Source: Saturnia japonica
Lineage: Eukaryota; Arthropoda; Insecta; Lepidoptera; Saturniidae
DNA: 64,000 nt
Direction: 5' to 3'
Assembly: GCA_033032175.1 (NCBI GenBank)
Contig: CM065331.1
Location: forward strand, 7,564,370 to 7,628,369
A program made the position numbers and the translations under genes. Under the pieces are notes generated by a model. It was not told the DNA's origin. It did no database searches and saw nothing but the letters and a program-made list of their open reading frames with translations. Positions 22,730 to 34,462 of this stretch are shown piece by piece. Numbering within the stretch: position 1 is the stretch's first letter; each line of letters opens with the position of its first letter.

Positions 22730-24276
22730 GATGTACAAAGAGGGTAATCACTTCCAGACATCACCAGCCGCGTCATTCACTTAATTAAGCTAAATTGCTT
22801 CGTGTGATCATAAAGTAAACAACCGGATCGTGAACGGTATGCGTGTTAACTTTAACAGGTATACTAAGAGACCTGTTCCAAAGAAAAACACTTCCAAAAA
22901 TCTGTTCCAAAATAACACCTTTACATGATGCCTATTTCTTTCTATTTCTATAATTAATAAAAGGAAAGAGCTTGCTACGAGACACATTCCTCTTTATCTC
23001 TCTCTAATAACAAAGTAAAGATCCTTGAGCTAGAATAGAAATGAGCATGTTCCAAATTGCAAACTTTCAAACGGTTACTTGTAAATAATACCTGTTATTT
23101 TGAACTGTGAACGGAAATGAGTGTAGGACATTGATTTGTTTAAAACGTAAGTTGGGCATAACATTTCCGGATTTCTGACGTCACTTTTACGCACATTGCG
23201 GTTAACATTCATACGCCGATACTTAGCAATAAAAATATTTCAGAACAGCATATATTATGCTTATACAAGATTCTGTAATAGAGGGGTCAAATAGGGGTGA
23301 TGCATTACGAGCGGTTTTATTACAGTTCAAAAAGAATAAAAACATACTAATATATACGCGACAGAAAGAAATAACAGGTCATGATCACAGTACCTACTGT
23401 GGTAATAATTCATAGTAACTGATGTAGATTTTTTTATGATTTTTGTTTTAAAGTATACTAGAATATATAGATTTTGACAAATAATAAGATTTAATATTAT
23501 AAAAGTTCTCTAGCACGTAGCACTTCGTACTGTTTTAATTTATTGGATTGGATTTTTTTTAAATTATTTTATTCCATGCTAGCTTTGCCCCACGGTTTCA
23601 CCCGTGTTAAAAGCATATTTTAAATCGGTCCAGTGGTTTTTGAGTTTATTCATTACAAACTAAAAATCAAATCTTTCCTCTTTATAATATTGTTTATTAC
23701 ATACTAACAATTTAATATATTAATTATAAATTAAGTAAATTTACTTACTAAACTACTGCACGTATAAATTAGAATCGAAATGATTAGATAAATGGATGTT
23801 GGCATAATTACATGAGATCGATAAACTCCAACACCGTTTGACTGATGATGATCATGAAAGTTGGTAGATTTTAGTGGTTTATCATGGAGAAGGCTTTTAT
23901 GTTATATCTGAACGCGATAAATGGCGCTATATGTAGTTATTGACTACTTAAAAGGACATAACAACGTCTGGGGTAACAACTAGTATAAAAAACAAATAAA
24001 TATATGTAACATAGGATTTCTTCTTAAACTCCCGAGACATGAAATGTTGTAGGTTGTAACCGATCGCTCATAAATACACGCATGCCTCATGTGTCATGTC
24101 TAACGTCTCGATCGAGACACGCGCGTGCGCAGGTCATCAACAAGATCGATAGACTCGGCACGACGCGGCGGGTCGGCGTCCGCGCATCTCCGAGTTCAAG
24201 AACAACCGAAAGTAAATCATCCTGGTCATGGTTCTTGCTGGCAGCTATATTTTCCTGACATGATTTATTTACAAAA
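22730..24276. other. Intergenic DNA with repeat remnants
   Basis: The first ~60 bases (ACTTCCAGACATCACCAGCC region) match a LINE 3' end also at 60790-60830 and 63818-63860, so the truncated LINE landed in an older LINE relic. The rest has no recognisable gene. A Helitron-like 3' phrase lies near 23580 (GCTAGCTTTGCCCCACGG). Confidence 0.45.
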
Positions 24277-24777
24277 TAGCTGAGCCCGCGGCTGCGTTCG
24301 CATGGACTATAGAATGCCATCGGTCTGGCACTCGCGCGAATTGTGCTATTGTTCCCGCTCCCGGTTATTTAAAGACTTTTACTGTGATTGGTCCTCAGAA
24401 GATAGACATGTGCTCTTATTGATTATTTGTAGGTCTTTCTAATATCCATAATTATGTAGTACATTAATTTGATATAAATATTCGTTATGGTTACTCAGTG
24501 TAAGCCATTTAAGCGCCTGAATTGATCCACCCTGACAAGTTTTTTTTTTAATGCGCAGAACCCTAATTATTAACATCAGCTATCTCCCAGTGAAAGTTCC
24601 GTCAAAATCAGTCCAATCGTTTCGGAGATTACCCGGAACAAACAAGAAGACAGACGAAAATTTTAAAAATTGCTTTCTTCTTATAAGTACCGTATATACT
24701 TTTATATGCATTTAATAAAAGTATGCTATTTGAACATTATAAACAGACACTTTAATTTTATTAATCGTATACATAGA
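24277..24777 (-). mobile_element. Nonautonomous Helitron, decayed 3' end
   Basis: Reverse-strand sequence starts TCTATGTATACGATTAATAA and shares the whole body with 21121-21637 (CGAAACGATTGGACTGATTT, GGGAGCGGGAACA). The 3' end reads GCGGGCTCAGCTATT, so the diagnostic CTAG has become CTAT. It belongs to the same family and is older. Confidence 0.65.
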
Positions 24778-24892
24778 TAAATAAGACGCTATATCTGATG
24801 GTGGCCACAGTACAGTCTAAAAACAATGGTGACTACCGGGAGATCGGTAATCCATCGCCGATCGTCGCTATCATGCTATCTTAGAAGTTTTT

Positions 24893-26035
24893 TTGTCTCT
24901 GGGTATACACTGACTTATCCCAGAACGCGACAAACCAAAAGAGAGTTACTGGGACGGAATTATCACAATGTGCATGGTGATCGCGACTCAGTCAGGTGCA
25001 GATCTCAACCACCCCGCTCGATTACTGGATATACACCGGCTGATACCGGATCATGACTCCCCTAATTGTGCCTCTATAGCGGGTGTTACACCTGGTGTAT
25101 GGTGGTCGCGATGCATTCGATTACAGATGCTTACCACCCCGCTTGATTACTGGATATACACCGGCTGATACCGGATCATGACTCCCCTAATCGTGCCTCT
25201 ATAGCGGGTGTTACACCTGGTGTATGGTGGTCGCGATGCATTCGATTACAGATGCTTACCACCCCGCTTGATTATTGGATATACACCGGCTGATACCGGA
25301 TCATGACTCCCCTAATCGTGCCTCTATAGCGGGTGTTACACCTGGTGTATGGTGGTCGCGATGCATTCGATTACAGATGCTTACCACCCCGCTTGATTAC
25401 TGGATATACACCGGCTGATACCGGATCATGACTCCCCTAATCGTGCCTCTATAGCGGGTGTTACACCTGGTGTATGGTGGTCGCGATGCATTCGATTACA
25501 GATGCTTACCACCCCGCTTGATTATTGGATATACACCGGCTGATACCGGATCATGACTCCCCTAATCGTGCCTCTATAGCGGGTGTTACACCTGGTGTAT
25601 GGTGGTCGCGATGCATTCGATTACAGATGCTTACCACCCCGCTTGATTACTGGATATACACCGGCTGATACCGGATCATGACTCCCCTAATCGTGCCTCT
25701 ATAGCGGGTGTTACACCTGGTGTATGGTGGTCGCTATGCATTCGATTACAGATGCTTACCACCCCGCTTGATTATTGGATATACACCGGCTGATAGTGGA
25801 ACGTGACAATCCTAGGCATGGCTCTACAGCGGATGTCACACCTGGTGTATGGTGGTAGCGACTTAGTCGGTAACAGATCCCAACCACCCTGCCTGATTAC
25901 TGGAAGTACACCGGGTATACCGGGACACACACGCCTAAGCGTGCCTTTACAGCGGGTGTTACACCTGGTGTACAGTGGTCGCGACCCAGTCGGTCACAAT
26001 TGTTGTATCCTACCACCCAGCGGCTATGCCGCAAC
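24893..26035. repeat. 125-bp minisatellite array
   Basis: The word GGATATACACCGGCTGATA recurs with a strict 125-base period; the preceding ATTAC/ATTAT lies at 25021, 25146, 25271, 25396, 25521, 25646 and 25771, and a decayed unit follows at 25896. Central units are almost identical and edge units diverge. A C/T difference (ATTACTGG or ATTATTGG) alternates from 25146 on, giving a 250-base two-unit pattern. The long frames through it are artefacts of the repeat. Confidence 0.92.
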
Positions 26036-26811
26036 GTTCTCTTATAGTAGTATTTTCCAAAGTTATAACAACACTTCAGTGTATCACAGTCGTCGCTAGG
26101 CAACAGTGACCACTTTCAATCAGACAGACCATCAACCTGTTCTGCACGCTATTTGGCATTTAAACAAATGCAAAAACCTGTTCTGAACATAATCCTTCAA
26201 ATGTGCTTTGTTTCAGCTAGGATTAATAAAAACCGACAAAAAACATATTTTAGCGCGACATTTATATACTGGGAAAATAAAAAAGGAAGAACGAAATCAT
26301 TAATAATATAAATTGGTCCACACACGTTCATTACGACTTGTACAACCCATGATAACTTACTGATCGTGTAAATTCGCCACTTATATACTCAATATACGCT
26401 ACCTGAAAAGATATATTGACAAGTAGCTGTGTTTGTTACGCAGTAATTATTGACATCACGTAATTGTATTATTATTACCTAGGTACTCATATTATTGACA
26501 ATTCATATAGTTTATTAATTCAGTAATAACATAGTATTTCCCTTTTACAAATTTCATCGAAATCGGGTTGATTTAACGATTTCTAAAATTACAATAGACA
26601 ATTTTTATAACCTATCATTGAGCCATGACATAAGTTTCCCGTGTACGAAATTAAAAAAAATAAATCGGTCATGCCATTTCTTCAATGGCAAATTCGTTCG
26701 TTATCAATGCGCTTTATACAGAACGTTTATCAGAAAATTTCATGTAAAACATAACTACAGATATATTAATACTAGCGGTCGTCCAATGATCGAAATTCAA
26801 CCAGTGTCTTT

Positions 26812-27075
26812 TTAATCATAGATTCATAAACATGACATTTACAGTATGAATCTTGCGATGAATAACACTTGCTGTCACTTTTCATTGAGTGACAATGTCA
26901 ATAGTTCAGGGGGTCTAAGTTCAATGGCCACTAGTCGGGATAGGATTCGTAGTATTAATTTATTTTATTTAATATATTAGTAACAGATATTATAGATAAA
27001 TTTTAGCTTTCTACACTCCTTCTCCAAGTAAACTTTAACTATGCCAAATCTCACAGTCTTCCGTGCACGCAATAC
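26812..27075 (+). repeat. Dispersed repeat, direct partner of 19768-20035
   Basis: See 19768-20035. This copy follows an ACTAGCGGTCGTCC phrase at 26772, which resembles an inverted Helitron 3' end, so the repeat may be part of a larger reverse Helitron. Confidence 0.65.
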
Positions 27076-28330
27076 GCTTTAAAAGGTACCGAAAACATTT
27101 GCTTCATAGATAGATAGATATAAGGATTTCCGTACACTTTCATTTTAAATTGAATAGATCCTGATGAATATTTCGAGCTATTTTTAAGTCCCTAGCGAGG
27201 CCCTAAACTGTGTATTTGATAAAATCAGATATTTTTCCATGTTAAAATGAGTATCATTTGAAAACTACTGAACCAGTATGAATGCAGTTTTCAGATTAAT
27301 ACAAAACTGAACCAGGCGAAGAATCTGGGGTATACATAATTACATTTTTACGTTTGTAGTAGTGTACAGTATAGTACCACTTTCAGGCATTCTGTCCCGC
27401 ATTCGCATACAAATCAAACCTTAATACGATTAAATGACGGTTGAACCAAACAAACACTTTCGTGCTAACCATCTCAAATGTATGATCTTTCGCTGTACGC
27501 GTTGTCTATCGACCGAAGCATTGTTACTGCAAACAACACGTTCAGTTAAGTCACAACAAATACAGCCTTAACCTTTGACGAAGCACCTTACATGATATTA
27601 TAACATTAAAGGAATCAAATAAATCAGCATAATTTAGTTTTTGCAAATATGATTAAGCCACATATATGTACCGACTGGTCGTGTATCTCCGAATCTGTGC
27701 TTTTAATGCCCGCCGTTGTAATTATTATCGTGTAGGTGAACGAGTACAGGTGCCATAAAATATTTCTTAACTGGAATTCGACATTACTTGTACTGTACAA
27801 TATTATCTTACATCTGAGTGGGGGGATTTTGTGATTTTTTTTAAATATTTATTATTACCAACAATTTTATTGTGCTTGTGAATGAAATTTAAGTACAAAT
27901 GTATTTATTCTATGTATTTAAAAGTAGCTGTTGGCCAGAAAAATAGCTATTCTATTCCATAGTATAATCGAGTTCTATGCAAAATTTACTAAATTAATAA
28001 AAATTTAATAAAAAACGTACTAAACATTTATATTAAAGCCTACAACACACTATGCCGGCGGCCCACTGGCTGTCTAACCCAGCGGGCATACCGCAAAACA
28101 AGAGCCGCTGCGCCACAGCGGCCGGCAACTAAAACAAACTGAAAATTATTCTCGCGGCTCACTGTGGAATTCTGCGGCATAAACCAGCCCGTTTTACCGC
28201 CGGCATTATGTGTAGGAGACTTTATATCCACTTTCCGTCTGCAACATTTCAGTAATCATCCTATTTAAAGCCTCCTATTTAACCCCTTTAGGGAATTAAT
28301 TTTCGAACATCCTTTCCTAGTGCTTAATTA
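27076..28330. other. Intergenic DNA, no gene seen
   Basis: AT-rich except for a GC-richer patch at about 28050-28210 that is open for ~63 codons on the minus strand with no recognisable domain. I cannot assign it. Confidence 0.45.
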
Positions 28331-29456
28331 CTTTATATAATGAACTCTTATAAAAATATATCATATATCATAAACCCACCGGTTTAACTTGTGCGGTGTA
28401 TCACAGCAGTTATAAGAATCGTGTTTACTAGATATTAGGTTAGATATATTAGATAACTTTTTTTTTAACTGTGTCATCTCCGACGCACGACTGGAGTTTA
28501 CTCGTTAAGTACGATTCTGTATACAAGTATATACATACAATATAATTTAAAAGTGAAAGCTGCGCAAGGTACGTTGGGTAGAAAAACGTAACGCTTTTGA
28601 GTTAACGCTTGTATTAATTTCACTCCTCATCAAATTTCTATACCGGGGGTCTTATATAAAAATCGATTCTTAAAGAGTAAGTTCCAAGAAATTAGAAAAT
28701 CCGTATCTTAATAAACTTCCCCCAATTACATGACATCCGAAGTCAATTAAAGAATCTGTTTTTAAGTAAAGTACTCGGAAAAAACCGGTTCTACAATGGT
28801 ATTACAAGCGTCGATAGACTACAGTAGCCACTTACAATCAGTCGGACCATATGCTTGTTTGCCACCTTAGTTATATTAAAAGATATATACCTACCAGTAT
28901 TATAATTATAGATTTTTCAAAGCATTGCAAACTTTGATAAGAATACAAAAATAAACAATTTTCACCCTAAACATTTCACAGCACATATCGTAGAACAGTA
29001 ATCGAAATTCTTAGTGACATTTTGAAATCTATAACAATTGTGTACATGTAAAAAAAACTTGCCCGTTGACATTTAGCAATATATCGCCAACCGAGTAAGT
29101 TTCAGCTACATACATAGGTACTACTTGTATAAGGAATGTATCATTTACATACCTACTCGTTTTTTTAATATACTATATAATATGTCGCAGATAAATTGTC
29201 AAAGCCGTAATACTATAATTTAACTAGTGAAATTATAATTACGCGGTATATTGTCAATCGGCTCCATTTTTTACAATTTAAATAACTGTTTTTTTTAGTG
29301 GTTTCAATATTGTAACTATTTATTTTTTGGGTAATCACAGATTAAACCTTTTTTTTAACGTGGATAACCCGTCATGATTACACACCCGCCCGGGGGGACG
29401 AGTAGTTATGTGAGACTCCTACTCACTAAAACTCGACGGTTTACCATCCGCCACCG

Positions 29457-31668
29457 CACATTGGACTGAAATCGGAGCCTCCCTTTCATAGGATTTTAGA
29501 AAAATTAAATATGTTATTTCATAGTTTTAGGTATACAGTTTTGTCAAAACAGTCATATCATTGTATAATTTAGCAATTTCAAGCTTTATTTTTACCTTCT
29601 ACACCATATAATATGGACTTGTAAATTTCAAATGTATGAAAATGGATTTTCTTTTCGTCATAACTATTTTGTGTTTTGAGTTGCAAAGCTGAAACTTATA
29701 CGTATCGTTATCGAGGTGGTAACAAACCTTTAGGCCCTTTGACATGGAGCCCAGGCGTCCCCGTTCAAAAGATATGAATTAATTGTTGAAAGGGGAATTG
29801 CTGCATTGCAGCCAACAGATGTCAATGATACAAATGTGAAACACAGACTTCATATGACCGTGATAGATGGAAAGATAACTTCATATCTTTCAGATATCTC
29901 AACAGCAACATGTGATATTTGTAAAGTGAAGCCGAAAGATATGAATGCCATCGACTTGATATCGCGAAGAACTCATTCTGAGGATATTTTTAAGTATGGC
30001 CTATCTTCCCTCCACGCCTGGATTAATTGCATGGAATGCGGATTGCATATTGCGTATCGCTTAGATTTCAAAAAATGACAAGCCAAAGGAGACGATTTAA
30101 AATAACTAGTAGATAACAAGATAAATATTAATCAAGAAAAGTTTCGAGATGAAATGGGACTGCTTGAAACAAGATACGGGAACGACCAATGATGGGAACA
30201 CCGCAAGAAGGTTTTTTGCAAATCCTCAAGTAACTGCACAGATCACTGATGTTGATGAAGAACTCATCAGGAGATTTGCGGTGATTCTTCAGGTAGTCTC
30301 ATGTAGAAAGTTTGTTGATGTGGAAAAGTTCCGGCACTATTGTTCTAAAATAGCTCATAAATATGTCGAGATATATCAGTGGTATTATATGCCGTCTAGC
30401 GTGCATAAATTACTCATGCATGGTGCAGACATAATTGAGCATAATAACTTTATCTCAATTGGCTAACTTTCTGAAGAGGCTTCTGAAGCACGCAATAAAG
30501 ATTTTAAAAATTTTAGAGTATTAGAGATTTTATACTTTTATTTAGAGAAAAATTAGTACAATTGCAACAAATGACGATATTATCCATAGTTTGTTAATAA
30601 CTTCTCACCCATACCTATCCAGCATCAGACCTAAGATAAGTCAACTTAGCCATAAACCGCTATCAGATGAAGCTAAATTGTTATTGGTAAATTCTACATC
30701 AGATAAAGAAAATATAGAGTTTGTAGATGTAATAAATTTGTGTGACTTGAGTAATGTATGAGTGTAATTGAGTAGGTATTATCGGAACTATATGTATATC
30801 ATAATTTATAATATCATAATTTTGTTATAAAATATTTTTATATATTTGGAATTTACATTTACATCATCTATTTAGAGGTACTGTTGAAATCAATAAGTTA
30901 AAATGAATATAAGATCTCATGTTATTTACACTGCTTTCATTTAGAATCCTAATCTAGCCCCAGAAATAACTGTTTAATCTTTTATGACAAACATCAATAT
31001 CAACGAAACAAATAAACTAATTACCCTAGTGCAAAATCAAGACATTTTGGTACAAATGTGGAACAAAAACAATCAAGAATAGTAGCAGGTAATGATAATT
31101 GGTGATAATTTAAGTTTATAGTGCAAATTTATAGGTAATTTACAACTTTTAATAAAGAAAAATAGGTATATTGAAATTTTAAAACGAATTCTGAATCGTA
31201 TTTTTGAAAGATAATGAAAACGAAGCGGTAGGGTAAATCAGGGGTAACTTTATTAATCGATACCTGTAGCATTCAGGTCGAAAATAAACCTACAGATTGA
31301 TGATTTCACCTCAATACGATGTCATCAAAGTATGAAATTTTCATCAACAAATATCTGTTGAACGGGGACGCCCGGGGTCAAGGTGAAAGGTCCTAAGGGT
31401 TCATTGCCACCCCAGTAACGATATGTATAAGTTTCAGCTTTACAACTCAAAACACAAAACAGTTATGACGAAAAGAAAATCCATTTTCATAAATTTTAAA
31501 TTTACAAGTCCATATTATATGTTGTAGAAGTTAAAAATAAAGGTACAAATTGCTAAATTATACAATGATATGACTGTTTGACAAAACTGTATACTTAAAA
31601 CTATGAAATAACATATTTAATTTTTCTAAAATCCTATGAAAGGGAGGCTCCGATTTCAGTCCAATGTG
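29457..31668 (+). mobile_element. Transib element, copy 1
   Basis: Long inverted terminal repeats at 29457-29776 and 31351-31668 start CACATTGGACTGAAATCGGA. Flanking 5-base sequences are CACCG (left) and CGCCG (right); the second copy has CGCCG on both sides. Transib transposons make a 5-bp GC-rich target duplication, and their ends start with CAC as do V(D)J recombination signals. The interior encodes the C-terminal half of a Transib transposase (see 29806-30761). The N-terminal half is absent, so the element is internally deleted and dead. Confidence 0.88.
29806..30761 (+). pseudogene. Transib (RAG1-like) transposase remnant, copy 1
   Basis: DDE transposase related to the RAG1 core. Pieces in order: MTVIDGKITSYLSDISTA, CDICKVKPKDMNAID (with a CxxC pair), LHAWINCMECGLHIAYRLDF, then NDGNTARRFFANP, ITDVDEELIRRFAVILQ, YQWYYMPSSVHKLLMHGADI and LSEEASEARNKDFKNFR. 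These are characteristic of the C-terminal half of Transib transposases; the last contains the region of the third catalytic acid. Breaks: a TGA where Trp is expected just after RLDFKK, a frameshift near 30190 before NDGNTARRFF, a TAA just before LSEEASEARNK, and a small insertion after NFRV. The N-terminal half is missing. The protein cannot be made intact. Confidence 0.88.
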
Positions 31669-32150
31669 CGCCGCCTCAATGGGGCGACGCGGGACCGCGT
31701 ATAGCATTCTTACCGCGTCGCCCTGGCGGCCGGCCCGGCAATTCCGGAATCCGGCCAAAAGGAGACAGCTCGGTACACCCTAGCTGCCTACTACGTCCAC
31801 CCAACCGCGCAGTATCTTCCGCAACACCGCACTCATGGCACGCGGTGGTGGGCTCCCTGCGGGCTATTCTGTGCAGGTACCATCCGAAACAGCACCTACA
31901 CGAGCCTGAACGTCAGGGAGCCCTGCTTCCTATTAATCCACTGTTCAAGGACCGGGCGGACGGCGTCTATGGTATAACAACCATAGCGCTCGCTCGCCAG
32001 GTGCCGTCCCCATCGCCGCAGCACCTCCACTCTAGCTTCCCGCCTCCGCTGTTCGACCTTGTGGGAGCCGGAGACTCCCCTATTTGTTTTCTCGACGCCG
32101 AATCACAGATCAAACCTAACCTAATATATTATACCACCACAACGGAAAAA
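31669..32150. other. GC-rich block of unknown origin (copy 1)
   Basis: A sharply GC-richer block (rich in GCGGCCGGCC-type words) lying between the Transib right end and AT-rich sequence. The same block continues left of the Transib insertion (about 29360-29456), so it was one unit before insertion. A frame of ~102 codons without an ATG is kept open in both duplicate copies with two amino-acid changes and a few silent ones, too little to prove coding. It could be a gene fragment captured by the surrounding element; no domain recognised. Confidence 0.4.
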
Positions 32151-32955
32151 TGATAATATATCACTCAAGACACGAATCGGTACAAAATGTTAAAGTGGGT
32201 CATATTTTACGTAAACAACACAATAATCGTTCAAAAAGTAACAAAAACATGCATAGAAAAATAAGAAATGGAGCCGATTGACAATATACCTGCGACATTT
32301 ATAAGAAATTAATTATGTTAGGTCTATATAAGTATATTTAACAAGTATTCATAAACAAAATGACGTAATACCACTGTATATTTCAAATAAATGTATATTT
32401 TATTGCTGGCAACTAATTCGCAATGTCTTAAACAAACCACTGTAAAGTTTTCCTCAAAAATTAATCCAATACTTACTTATAATGTGATTTAATTTTGTTA
32501 GTGAAGAGAAGAAATGTTGTGTACGCCCATAAGAAATGTAACATATTTAGTGTAAGAAAATTTTACTGACTTTTTACATTATCGTTGATGGCTAATTTCA
32601 TGATATCACACTTCCGTCACTTGATTTTACAATTTTCCCCTCTAATAGATGCGGTAAAAGAATTGTAACCTTAAAAAAGATCTTCGATAACGACTTATGT
32701 ACATATGAAAGATTTTCGCTAATTCCCTCCGGCTTAGCACACTCAAGCCGTAAAGATGTCGGCAGTAACTTATGGGTGTGTTATAACCACTCCTTCAGAC
32801 GTTCTTTTTGCAGGCCCCTCACTTTAAGTAATTTTTAATGGAATATGTACGAAATTATTTCTCCAAGTACATTGTATAGGCTAATTAACTATTATTACTC
32901 GATAATTTGTAAAGCTTACTTACCTCTGATAAGTTTTCTTTTTAACTTCATTATA

Positions 32956-32974
32956 CAAGGTGTCCAGAAAGGGT
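32956..32974 (+). repeat. 19-bp stub of a DD41D mariner inverted repeat
   Basis: After a TA the sequence reads CAAGGTGTCCAGAAAGGGT, identical to the first 19 bases of the element at 37892, then stops matching. Copy 1 of the segmental duplication ends exactly here. Confidence 0.85.
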
Positions 32975-33021
32975 GTTCTAAAAAGAAACATGAAGCGATC
33001 CAAATAGAGCCCTCTCAGTGA

Positions 33022-33276
33022 CAGACAAAAGCAGCACAGCGCAATGAATGGAGACACCTTGTTCAGCTACAGGCAAACGCCTTTGAATCTCAGCGCTGTG
33101 ATAACCTCGATAAGAGACGAGACGATTTAAAGACCAAACCATCTGAGGCCATACCTTACAGTTATGTTGGTGGAGTTTTAATATGCCCGACATGCACTCG
33201 TACCTTTATCAACAAAATTGGGTACAGTAGTCACTACAAAGCACATCAAAGGGCAGAACAGCAATGTCCTAATTAA
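33022..33276 (+). pseudogene. LINE ORF2 C-terminus with a C2H2-type finger
   Basis: An 84-codon frame reads NEWRHLVQLQANAF, a basic linker, then ICPTCTRTFINKIGYSSHYK and AHQRA before TAA. A CxxC...HxxxxH finger following a Trp-Arg helix is the usual C-terminus of endonuclease/reverse-transcriptase LINE polyproteins. It lies in the 365-base spacer between the two copies of the segmental duplication and is not itself duplicated. A stop immediately upstream and the missing catalytic domains show that it is a truncated relic. Confidence 0.7.
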
Positions 33277-34462
33277 GTTATTTTATTCATATCCAGAAAA
33301 TCAAAAGTCGCTGTAGCTGAAATCGGCCAGGATGACACACTTTATATAATGAATTCTTATAAAAATATATAATATATCTAGACCCACCGGTTTAAGTTGT
33401 GCGGTATATCACAGCAGTTATAAGAATCGTGTTTACTAGATATTAGGTTAGATATATTAGATAACTTTTTTTTTACTGTGTCATCTCCGACTCACGACTG
33501 GAGTTTACTCGTTAAGTACGATTCTGTATACAAGTATATACATACAATATAATTTAAAAGTGAAAGCTGCGCAAGGTACGTTGGGTAGAAAAACGTAACG
33601 CTTTTGAGTTAACACTTGTATTAATTTCACTCCTCATCAAGTTTCCATACCGGAGGTCTCATATAAAAATCGATTCTTAAAGAGTAAGTTCCAAGAAATT
33701 AGAAAATCCGTATCTTAATAAACTTCCCCCAATTACATGACATCCGAAGTCAATTAAAGAATCTGTTTTTAAATAAAGTACTCGGAAAAACCCGGTTCTA
33801 CAATGGTATTACAAGCGTTATAGACTACAGTAGCCACTTACCATCAGTCGGACCATATGCTTGTTTGCCACCTTAGTTATATTAAAAGATATATATACCT
33901 ACCAGTATTATAATAATAGATTTTTCAAAGCATTGCAAACTTTGATAGGAATACAAAATAAAACAATTTTCACCCTAAACATTTCACAGCACATATCGTA
34001 GACCAGTAATCAAAATTCTTAGTGACATTTTGAAATCTATAACAATTGTGTACATGTAAAAAAAACTTGCCCGTTGACATTTAGCAATATATCGCCAACC
34101 GAGTAAGTTTCAACTACATACATAGGAACTACTTGCAGAAGGAATGTATCATTTACATACATACCTACTCGTTTTTTTAATATAGTATATAATATGTCGC
34201 AGATATATTGTCAAAGCCGTAATACTATAATTTAACTAGTGAAATTATAATTGCGCGGTATATTGTCAATCGGCTCCATTATTACAATTTAATTATCTGT
34301 TTTTAGTGGTTTCAATAGGTAATTATTTATTTTTTGTGTAATCACAGATTAAACCTTTTTTTAACGTGGATAACCCGTCATGGTTACACACGCGCCCGGA
34401 GGGACGAGTGGTTATGTGAGACTCCTACTCACTAAAACTCGACGGTTTACCATCCGCCGCCG

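Larger units (their letters stand above)
29245..32290. mobile_element. Unclassified element with 24-bp inverted ends (copy 1)
   Basis: A 24-base string (GGTATATTGTCAATCGGCTC plus CATT) at 29245-29268 is repeated in perfect inversion at 32267-32290. Between them, once the Transib insertion is removed, about 830 bases remain, including a GC-rich block. Next to the left end is a ~65-base stretch (TAATTTAACTAGTGAAATTA) that recurs at 49828-49917 beside another copy of the terminal motif, so this is a dispersed repeat. Family not recognised; no transposase seen. Confidence 0.55.
28331..32974 (+). repeat. Segmental duplication, copy 1
   Basis: From CTTTATATAATGAA to GTGTCCAGAAAGGGT the sequence is repeated, base for base apart from scattered substitutions and small indels, at 33340-37910 in the same orientation. 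Both copies contain the same nested elements and the same Transib stop codon and frameshift. A 365-base unrelated spacer separates them. Confidence 0.95.

Noticed and set aside
24968..26103. Open frames across the minisatellite, and a possible CRISPR-like array
   Set aside because: Repeats are contiguous 125-bp units without spacers and the genome is eukaryotic; the frames follow from the repeat sequence.
31845..32153. 102-codon frame in the GC-rich block as a real gene
   Set aside because: No ATG, no domain, and the few differences between the two copies do not show protein-level constraint. Kept only as a finding to test.
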